From positions 1-12,239 of the forward strand of contig JAEUQL010000014.1 of assembly GCA_016789295.1 (NCBI GenBank): DNA of 12,239 nucleotides, in the 5' to 3' direction. Below are positions 1 to 4,669 of the stretch, in pieces (the first letter of the stretch is position 1; each line of letters starts with the position of its first letter). The notes beneath the pieces are model-generated. The model made no database searches. It was not told the DNA's origin and worked only from the letters and a program-made list of their open reading frames with translations. The DNA comes from Blastocatellia bacterium (GTDB lineage Bacteria > Acidobacteriota > Blastocatellia > Chloracidobacteriales > JADJPF01). Both the position numbers and the translations under genes were made by a program.

Positions 1-224
1 GTGCCAATGGGCGTACCAACAGGCCCTTTGAGTGCAACACGATTGCGAGAGATAGAGTCTATTAGCGGCTGTGGAAGAGGTTCGCCATATCGGGCTATCG
101 CCTCCGCTCCAATCGCATAGCTTTCCCACTCTACTTCTACTCCTGCTGCTTCAATTATTCTTACTGCAGCCGAACTTACTTCAGGCCCAATTCCGTCACC
201 TGGAATCAGAGTTATCTTGTGCAT
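1..224 (-). CDS. icd: NAD-type isocitrate dehydrogenase, N-terminal part (cut by window edge)
   Basis: Only the first 74 codons are present; the gene continues past the left edge. The product would oxidatively decarboxylate isocitrate to 2-oxoglutarate in the TCA cycle. The N-terminus carries the signature of the isocitrate/isopropylmalate dehydrogenase family, IPGDGIGPEV at residues 7-16. The segment VALKGPVGTPIG at residues 63-74 is the form seen in NAD-dependent isocitrate dehydrogenases; isopropylmalate dehydrogenases have a different sequence at this point. The ATG at 224-222 is preceded on the minus strand by TAGGAG at about 13 nt, a rather long spacing. The gene diverges from the lrp-marC pair across a 200-bp intergenic region. 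Homoisocitrate or tartrate dehydrogenase cannot be excluded because the substrate-binding part is missing. The family call is firm; the exact substrate is inferred. Confidence 0.85.
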   Translation of the reverse strand, partial: MHKITLIPGDGIGPEVSSAAVRIIEAAGVEVEWESYAIGAEAIARYGEPLPQPLIDSISRNRVALKGPVGTPIG

Positions 225-267
225 ACAAAAGAGACTCCTATGTGAAGACTGAATTTAACAGGTTGCT

Positions 268-296
268 ATGTTACTGAAATCACAGACCAAAGACAA
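268..296 (-). promoter_or_regulatory. Candidate promoter of the isocitrate dehydrogenase gene
   Basis: On the minus strand a -35-like TTGTCT (296-291) and a -10-like TAACAT (273-268) are separated by exactly 17 bp. Each matches the sigma-70 consensus at 4 of 6 positions. Transcription would start near 261, leaving a leader of about 37 nt before the ATG at 224. This is a pattern match only, in AT-rich DNA where such matches are common. Confidence 0.35.
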
Positions 297-331
297 GAAG
301 CTATATTGGTATTGAGCAGAAATAGTGTTAT

Positions 332-411
332 TAGTAGAAAATTCTGTAAATACTTAATTTAGTAGTAGAATATAGTTTTATTAAACCACTTGACAGTGCT
401 TTATTCTACTA
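332..411. promoter_or_regulatory. Triple TAGTAGAA operator, probable Lrp/AsnC autoregulatory site
   Basis: TAGTAGAA occurs at 332-339 and 363-370 in direct orientation, and inverted as TTCTACTA at 404-411. The second and third copies form part of a perfect 10-bp inverted repeat, TAGTAGAATA (363-372) and TATTCTACTA (402-411). Centre-to-centre distances are 31 and 41 bp, close to three and four helical turns, so all copies would lie on nearly the same DNA face. The third copy sits inside the -35/-10 spacer of the lrp promoter, where bound protein would block polymerase. Lrp/AsnC octamers are known to wrap DNA over phased sites, and most autoregulate. That the downstream Lrp protein binds here is inference. 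Confidence 0.6.
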
Positions 412-425
412 TTATGCTTATTCTA
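390..425 (+). promoter_or_regulatory. Strong sigma-70-type promoter of lrp-marC, predicted leaderless
   Basis: A perfect -35 TTGACA (390-395) is followed after 17 bp by TATGCT (413-418). Transcription would start about 7 nt beyond the -10 box, at position 425, which is the A of the lrp ATG. No Shine-Dalgarno-like purine run occurs in the 20 nt before that ATG. The simplest reading is a leaderless mRNA. The alternative -10 TATTAT (410-415) has a spacer of only 14 bp and is less likely. Confidence 0.65.
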
Positions 426-937
426 TGAATGAAAATGCTTCAAGACCAAATACAGAAGAACTCGATGATATAGATCGAAAGATACTTCTTCTACTTCAGA
501 AGAATGGTCGGATGACAAATGCTGCACTAGCAGAGGCAGTAGGTCTTACACCAACACCTATGTTACAGAGGATAAAGAAGTTAGAGCAGAAGGGAGTGAT
601 CAAAGGCTACACTGCGATTGTGGATGCTACAGCACTGGGGCGCAAAGTGATGGCTTTTGTTGATGTGACACTTGCAAAGCACGATATAGCCATACACGAG
701 AGGTTTGTAGAAGAGGTCTGCAAGTTTGAAGAGGTTTTGGAGTGCCATCACATAGCTGGTGAGCAGGACTTTCTACTCAAAGTAGTAGTGAGGGATATAG
801 CAGAATACGAATCGTTTCTGCTCAAGAGGATCACGGCTATTGGTGGAATATCACGTATTAAGACTACTTTGGTTCTGTCGAGTCCCAAAATGGAGACGGT
901 TATAGGTGTAGATCCTGAAAGAGGAGAGAAAAGATGA
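425..937 (+). CDS. Lrp/AsnC-family transcriptional regulator
   Basis: A 170-residue DNA-binding regulator of the feast/famine family, which senses amino acids or related metabolites. Residues 13-21 (LDDIDRKIL) start the typical AsnC-type domain. A winged helix-turn-helix follows at about 29-52, then the linker GYTAIVD (61-67), and a RAM ligand-binding domain from about 73 to 152, including the AGEQDFLLKV segment (111-120) that lines the effector pocket in this family. The length is normal. The ATG at 425 lacks a ribosome binding site, but the protein aligns sensibly from there and no upstream in-frame start exists; the ATG at 414 is out of frame and stops at once. The TGA overlaps the marC ATG, so the two genes are translationally coupled. 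The effector is unknown. The marC partner suggests amino acid or small-metabolite export, which is inference. Confidence 0.93.
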   Translation: MNENASRPNTEELDDIDRKILLLLQKNGRMTNAALAEAVGLTPTPMLQRIKKLEQKGVIKGYTAIVDATALGRKVMAFVDVTLAKHDIAIHERFVEEVCKFEEVLECHHIAGEQDFLLKVVVRDIAEYESFLLKRITAIGGISRIKTTLVLSSPKMETVIGVDPERGEKR

Positions 938-1566
938 TGATGGATGCCATTTCATTTGGCTTTTTGAGCTTTACATCACTATTTATGATTATAGACCCTA
1001 TTGCGGTTGCACCAGTCTTTGTTGCTATGACAGAGAAGTATGAGATGAACCACAGACGCAAGGCTGCACTGAAGGCTTGTGCAGTGGCTCTGGCCATACT
1101 TGCGATCTTTGCAGTCTGTGGTGGGTTGATCTTTAGACTATTCGGGATAACTATCGATGCTCTCAGAATAGCTGGTGGCATCCTCTTTTTTGGAATGTCT
1201 ATGAAAATGCTCACCAGTTCTCATCCAAAAGAACATCTGGAGCATACAGAAGCCGATCCGTCTATAGTTCCTCTTGGAATGCCATTGATCTGTGGCCCTG
1301 GTGCGATCAGCACTGTGATGGTACTAATGGGACAGAATAGCTCTTTGTTACATGCTGCACTATTTTTTGTTGCTTTAATCGTTGCCATTATGGCAACTGC
1401 ATTAACACTAATTGCTGCTCCATACATTATCAAATTTATTGGTAAAACAGGAGTTAATGTTGTTACCAAGATAATAGGTTTGATAATGTGTGCACTGGGA
1501 GTCCAGTTTGTTATAGATGGAGTCAAGCCGGTTGTTATTGGGATACTTCTTGCAATAAAAAGTTAG
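934..1566 (+). CDS. MarC-family integral membrane protein
   Basis: A 210-residue inner-membrane protein of the MarC (UPF0056) family, with about six hydrophobic segments at roughly 5-25, 43-65, 72-90, 113-135, 140-165 and 180-207. The family hallmark IDPIAVAPVFVAMT lies at residues 20-33 and a second conserved proline/glycine segment, PLGMPLICGPGAIS, at about 112-125, matching the two-fold repeat of the family. Function in this family is poorly defined; the original link to multiple antibiotic resistance was not supported, and some members have been tied to amino acid export. Three consecutive ATGs occur at 934, 937 and 940. The first is best because GAGGAG (921-926) lies 7 nt upstream and ATGA overlaps the lrp stop. 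Pairing with an Lrp regulator favours an exporter role, but no substrate can be read from the sequence. Confidence 0.88.
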   Translation: MMMDAISFGFLSFTSLFMIIDPIAVAPVFVAMTEKYEMNHRRKAALKACAVALAILAIFAVCGGLIFRLFGITIDALRIAGGILFFGMSMKMLTSSHPKEHLEHTEADPSIVPLGMPLICGPGAISTVMVLMGQNSSLLHAALFFVALIVAIMATALTLIAAPYIIKFIGKTGVNVVTKIIGLIMCALGVQFVIDGVKPVVIGILLAIKS

Positions 1567-1582
1567 ATGTAGTGTTAAATTT

Positions 1583-1616
1583 AAGCGGTTCGTGTTTGTA
1601 GCAAGAACCGCTTTTT
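1583..1616 (+). terminator. Rho-independent terminator of lrp-marC
   Basis: A perfect 9-bp stem, AAGCGGTTC (1583-1591) with GAACCGCTT (1605-1613), a 13-nt loop and a run of T at 1612-1616. It begins 17 nt after the marC stop codon. Confidence 0.88.
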
Positions 1617-1695
1617 ACAACTCTTACTTGCTATCAGAAAAGACTCTCTTACTTAAAGCCAAAACTACCAAACCCAAGGTAACTTTCAAACCGCT

Positions 1696-1718
1696 TTTTT
1701 CCACACGGAAAAATTTTT
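1696..1718 (+). terminator. Possible secondary, weak terminator
   Basis: TTTTTCC (1696-1702) pairs with GGAAAAA (1707-1713) around an ACAC loop and is followed by TTTTT (1714-1718). The stem is AU-rich with only two G-C pairs, so termination would be weak. It sits about 80 nt past the main terminator and could act as a backup shielding the fad control region. Confidence 0.35.
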
Positions 1719-1770
1719 GTATTTCTCCTTATTTTCTCTTTCTAGTAGGCTTTGTCTCGTGATAATATCT

Positions 1771-1801
1771 GACCGATTAGTTAATTAATAACGAATCGGT
1801 C
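1771..1801. repeat. 31-bp near-perfect inverted repeat, probable operator
   Basis: The arms GACCGATTAGTTA (1771-1783) and TAACGAATCGGTC (1789-1801) are reverse complements except at one position, around a 5-bp ATTAA centre. No T run follows it, so it is unlikely to be a terminator. Its centre (1786) lies about 68 bp upstream of the start expected from the TATAAT at 1842 and about 120 bp upstream of the start expected from the FadR-controlled promoter. It differs from the FadR box, so a second regulator would be its reader. That regulator is not identifiable here. Confidence 0.6.
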
Positions 1802-1841
1802 TACTAAACTAGAGTTACTAAGTTGTCTGTTATCTGTGGGT

Positions 1842-1847
1842 TATAAT
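1842..1847 (+). promoter_or_regulatory. Possible upstream -10 box (TATAAT) of the fadR operon
   Basis: A perfect TATAAT, but the hexamer 17 bp upstream (TAAGTT, 1819-1824) is a poor -35 and the TTGTCT at 1823-1828 is only 13 bp away. If used, it would need an activator, perhaps bound at the inverted repeat at 1771-1801, and would give a leader of about 184 nt. It may also be chance. Confidence 0.3.
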
Positions 1848-1872
1848 GCGCAAAGATTCTGTGCTTTGCGGC

Positions 1873-1918
1873 TTGAAATTTCTTTTGCCTAAAGGTAAGA
1901 TGAATGACGAGTCATTCT
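1873..1918 (+). promoter_or_regulatory. fadR-operon promoter with overlapping FadR box
   Basis: A -35 TTGAAA (1873-1878, 5 of 6 matches) and a -10 TAAGAT (1896-1901, 4 of 6) are separated by 17 bp, giving a predicted start near 1908. The palindrome at 1901-1918, half-sites TGAATGA and TCATTCT around CGAG, covers that start. From memory, the Bacillus subtilis FadR consensus is TGAATGA, then M-T-A-R, then TCATTCA; this site agrees at 16 of 18 positions. Binding there would block initiation and be relieved by long-chain acyl-CoA. The encoded TetR protein is itself FadR-like, so autorepression of the whole fad operon is the natural reading. Confidence 0.75.
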
Positions 1919-1929
1919 GCAAAGTCACC

Positions 1930-1945
1930 GGATCTTCAAAGATCC
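1930..1945. repeat. 16-bp perfect palindrome in the fadR leader
   Basis: GGATCTT (1930-1936) and AAGATCC (1939-1945) are perfect inverted arms around CA. In RNA it could fold as a 6-bp stem with a TCAA loop. It lies 12 bp downstream of the FadR box and may be a second operator or a leader hairpin. No family can be assigned. Confidence 0.4.
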
Positions 1946-2037
1946 AGTACACCAACCATTCATCACTCAAAATGTCTCTTTTAGTCTGAACCGTTGTAGC
2001 GAGTTTACGACTAAGCAGAGATTCACAGGAGTACTAA

Positions 2038-2700
2038 ATGACCAACAGACCATCTCTGAACAGACCGATTTCAGACGTCAACAGGCCGTCACTAAACAGG
2101 CCATTATCGGAGGTGATTGCTGCAGGCCCTTCGCCCGACAAGTACGAATCTATACTACTTGCAGCTATTAGGGTATTTGCACGCAATGGTTTTTTCAATT
2201 CTAAGGTAGCTGACGTTGCACGCGATGCTGGAGTAGCCGATGGTACAGTCTACTTATATTTCAAAAATAAAGAAGATCTTTTGGTATCGATCTTCAACTA
2301 TACCATTGATGAAGCTATAGAAAAGGCAAGTACTGAAATGGCAATCGCTTCAAGTCCTTCTGACAAAGTATTGAGACTTGCTGGTTTGCACCTTAGTTTG
2401 ATGGGGCGAGACAAAAATCTTGCCAAAGTATTTCAGCTTGAGTTTAGACAGTTGCAGTTTTCTGAGCAGTTTTCGGCAGCGAAGCTAAACCAATACACAG
2501 AGTTTATTTTAACAGCTATACAGGAAGGTCAGCAGGCTGGTATATTCCGTTCAAGCATTGACCCGCAGATAGCCGCCAAAGTGCTTTACGGTGCACTTGA
2601 CGAGATGGTAACCAATTGGATATTGGCTCCTTCTGATTCAGGTCTCCCCTTAAAGGCAGACGCAGTGGTCGAAATCTTTTTGAATGGAGTAAAGCAATGA
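2038..2700 (+). CDS. fadR: TetR-family fatty-acid degradation repressor, Bacillus FadR type
   Basis: A 220-residue repressor expected to bind operators upstream of fatty-acid degradation genes and release them on binding long-chain acyl-CoA. The TetR helix-turn-helix lies at about residues 55-76, with the stretch AGVADGTVYLYFKNKEDLL (64-82), which I recall as nearly identical in Bacillus subtilis FadR (YsiA). The ligand-domain motifs QLEFRQ and LDEMVTNW also resemble that protein. A FadR-like box overlaps the promoter, and acyl-CoA synthetase plus beta-oxidation genes follow. The start has AGGAG (2027-2031) 6 nt upstream. Odd: before the usual TetR start there is an extension of about 30 residues made of two 12-residue repeats (3-14 and 15-26, core NRPSLNRP, then ISDV or LSEV). 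The stop overlaps the fadD start by ATGA, so the two are coupled. Confidence 0.9.
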   Translation: MTNRPSLNRPISDVNRPSLNRPLSEVIAAGPSPDKYESILLAAIRVFARNGFFNSKVADVARDAGVADGTVYLYFKNKEDLLVSIFNYTIDEAIEKASTEMAIASSPSDKVLRLAGLHLSLMGRDKNLAKVFQLEFRQLQFSEQFSAAKLNQYTEFILTAIQEGQQAGIFRSSIDPQIAAKVLYGALDEMVTNWILAPSDSGLPLKADAVVEIFLNGVKQ

Positions 2701-4544
2701 CAAAAGTGGCAACTCGTGAAATAGAGACGTTTCCTGGTAAGCCGACCACTCTGGTTGGGATACTTCAACACGCTGTAGAGAAACATAATAAGCCCAACGC
2801 TTTTTCTCATAAGCAGGATGGAAAGTGGGTTGGACTTTCTTACAAAGACATTGCCACAAGAGCACGCAACACAGCTCTTGGGCTTTACAGTCTTGGAATT
2901 AGGCATGGAGACCGTGTTGCTATACTCGCAGAAAGCCGCGTCGATTGGGTAGTCGCGGACTTGGGAATCCTTTCAGTAGGTGCTGCAGATGTTCCACTCT
3001 ATGCCACTCTCACAGACAAACAGGCTGCCTACATAATAAAAGACAGTGGTTCACAGATAGTCTTTGTATCTACTGAGACACAGTTAAAGAAACTTTTGGC
3101 AGTAATTGATGAGCTACCCCAAGTAAAAAAGATAGTGGTCTTTGACAATTACAATTCAAAACTTGCAAAAACCCCAGATCTGCTTATGTCTTTGGCTGAA
3201 CTAGAGAAGATGGGTAAGAAGCTCGACAAAGAACAACCTAAGCTATTTGAACAGTTGGCTTCTGCTATCAAGCCACAAGACATAGCTACACTGATATACA
3301 CTTCGGGTACAACTGGCGAGCCAAAAGGAGTAATACTTACTCACTGGAATTTAACATTCAATGTGCTTAATACATTGAATGAAGATTTAGAGATTGGTGA
3401 CGAAGATTTAGCTCTTTCTTATCTGCCATTTTCACACGTTTTTGAACGGGCTATCCTCTACTGCTATATCTATCTTGGAATTCCTATGTATCTAGCTGAG
3501 AGCATAGATGCAGTAGCAAACAACCTTGTAGAGATTCGTCCAACTGTGATGACAAGTGTACCGCGAATGTTTGAAAAGATTATGGCCAAGATTACTGAGC
3601 AAGGTATGACGGCTGGCTTTCCAAAAGCAAACATTGTTCGTTGGTCTATAGACATTGGTCGTCAATGGGCACGTCTTCACCACAAAGGTGAGCCGATACC
3701 ATTTTTGCTTGATCTTCAGTATAAACTTTCGCAGATACTCTTCTTTGGCAAGATTAGAGACAAAGTCGGAGGACGTGTTAGATATTTTCTTTCCGGTGGT
3801 GCTCCACTAGCTGATGATATAGCTTACTTTTTCCTAGCGGCTGGAGTACCCATATTGCAAGGTTATGGGCTTAGCGAAACTTCACCTGTCATAAGCATCA
3901 ATACACCAAAATTTAATAGAATTGGTAGTGTTGGAAGGGTTGTTAAAAATGTTGAAGCTAGGTTGGCAGAAGATGGTGAGATACTTGTTCGAGGACCGAA
4001 CATTCTACAAGGATATTTCAACAAACCAACCGAAACTGCAGCAGTTTTTGAAGGCGATTGGTTTAAGACAGGAGATGTTGGAAAAATAGACTCGGAAGGC
4101 TTCTTATATATTACAGATAGAAAGAAGGAGCTACTTAAGACAAGTGGTGGTAAATACTTGGCTCCTCAGCCAATCGAGAGCATGTTGAAAGGTTCAATAT
4201 ACATTGCTCAAGTAATGCTCATTGGTGATAACAGAAAGTTTCCATCTGCTCTTATAGTGCCAAATTGGGAGACCCTTGAAGGCTACGCAAAGGCTCAGGG
4301 TGTAGGTGGTTCGCGTGCAGATCTCTGTAAGAACCAGAAAGTAGTAGATATGCTCTTCAAGGAAGTACAGAGATTGACTCCAGATCTAGCTCCGTATGAG
4401 AAGATCAAGAAAATAGCTCTTATAGAGAAGGAGTTTACGATAGAAAATGGCGAACTTACACCAACATTGAAAGTGAAACGTCGTGTAATAGAAGAGCACT
4501 ACAAAGATGTCATTGACAAGATGTATGAAGGTGGAAAGGATTGA
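2697..4544 (+). CDS. fadD: Long-chain fatty acid-CoA ligase (AMP-forming acyl-CoA synthetase)
   Basis: A 615-residue enzyme that activates free fatty acids with ATP and CoA to acyl-CoA, the entry step of beta-oxidation and the likely source of the FadR inducer. Adenylate-forming motifs are in order: the P-loop YTSGTTGEPKG (201-211), YLPFSHVFER (242-251), the gate/ATP motif QGYGLSET (388-395), TGDVGKID (458-465) and DRKKELLKTSGGK (474-486). Its layout, including SVPRMFEK at 287-294, fits the COG1022 branch of long-chain synthetases (about 600 residues); E. coli FadD belongs to a different, shorter branch. Bacillus LcfA is the functional counterpart. No signal peptide or clear membrane segment is seen, so a cytoplasmic or membrane-peripheral location is expected. 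TGGAGT (2685-2690) lies 6 nt before the ATG, inside the end of fadR. Chain-length preference cannot be read from sequence. Confidence 0.93.
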   Translation: MTKVATREIETFPGKPTTLVGILQHAVEKHNKPNAFSHKQDGKWVGLSYKDIATRARNTALGLYSLGIRHGDRVAILAESRVDWVVADLGILSVGAADVPLYATLTDKQAAYIIKDSGSQIVFVSTETQLKKLLAVIDELPQVKKIVVFDNYNSKLAKTPDLLMSLAELEKMGKKLDKEQPKLFEQLASAIKPQDIATLIYTSGTTGEPKGVILTHWNLTFNVLNTLNEDLEIGDEDLALSYLPFSHVFERAILYCYIYLGIPMYLAESIDAVANNLVEIRPTVMTSVPRMFEKIMAKITEQGMTAGFPKANIVRWSIDIGRQWARLHHKGEPIPFLLDLQYKLSQILFFGKIRDKVGGRVRYFLSGGAPLADDIAYFFLAAGVPILQGYGLSETSPVISINTPKFNRIGSVGRVVKNVEARLAEDGEILVRGPNILQGYFNKPTETAAVFEGDWFKTGDVGKIDSEGFLYITDRKKELLKTSGGKYLAPQPIESMLKGSIYIAQVMLIGDNRKFPSALIVPNWETLEGYAKAQGVGGSRADLCKNQKVVDMLFKEVQRLTPDLAPYEKIKKIALIEKEFTIENGELTPTLKVKRRVIEEHYKDVIDKMYEGGKD

Positions 4545-4580
4545 AGCCACTAGAGGCAAAATATAGATAGCCAGATGTGA

Positions 4581-4609
4581 TTGAATAAACAGATGTCTGC
4601 ACCTATTAC
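4581..4609 (+). promoter_or_regulatory. Possible internal promoter ahead of fadN
   Basis: TTGAAT (4581-4586) and TATTAC (4604-4609) are separated by 17 bp; each matches the sigma-70 consensus at 4 of 6 positions. A start near 4616 would leave about 54 nt before fadN. The 125-bp gap between fadD and fadN is the largest inside the cluster, which makes a secondary promoter reasonable. I see neither a terminator nor a FadR box in the gap, so read-through from fadD is also expected. Confidence 0.3.
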
Positions 4610-4669
4610 TGCTTCTCGTGGCCAGAGATTTTCCATTATTTTTTCCGTTCCGTAATTTCTGGAGGATTG

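Larger units (their letters stand above)
1567..2037. other. Non-coding control region between marC and fadR (471 bp)
   Basis: No credible gene is seen on either strand. From left to right it holds the marC terminator, a partial copy of that terminator's 3' arm (AACCGCTT at 1689-1696 followed by a T run), a weak hairpin, a 31-bp inverted repeat, a lone TATAAT (1842-1847) without a good -35, the fadR promoter with its FadR box, a second short palindrome, and a leader of roughly 130 nt. A stem TTAGTC (1981-1986) / GACTAA (2009-2014) may fold just before the ribosome binding site. Confidence 0.7.

Noticed and set aside
71..277. Plus-strand 68-residue ORF with a leucine-rich stretch that looks like a membrane segment.
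   Set aside because: It lies almost wholly antisense to the well-supported isocitrate dehydrogenase start, and the leucine run comes from the reverse complement of glutamate- and alanine-rich codons.
1952..1969. A possible second FadR box in the fadR leader.
   Set aside because: Only about 11 of 18 positions match the consensus and one half-site is largely missing.
1900..1989. A 29-codon ORF (ATG at 1900, TGA at 1987-1989) with AAAGG 4 nt upstream, in front of fadR.
   Set aside because: Its ATG lies before the transcription start predicted at 1908 and overlaps the FadR box, and the peptide shows no recognisable features. It would be expressed only if the weak TATAAT at 1842 is a real promoter.
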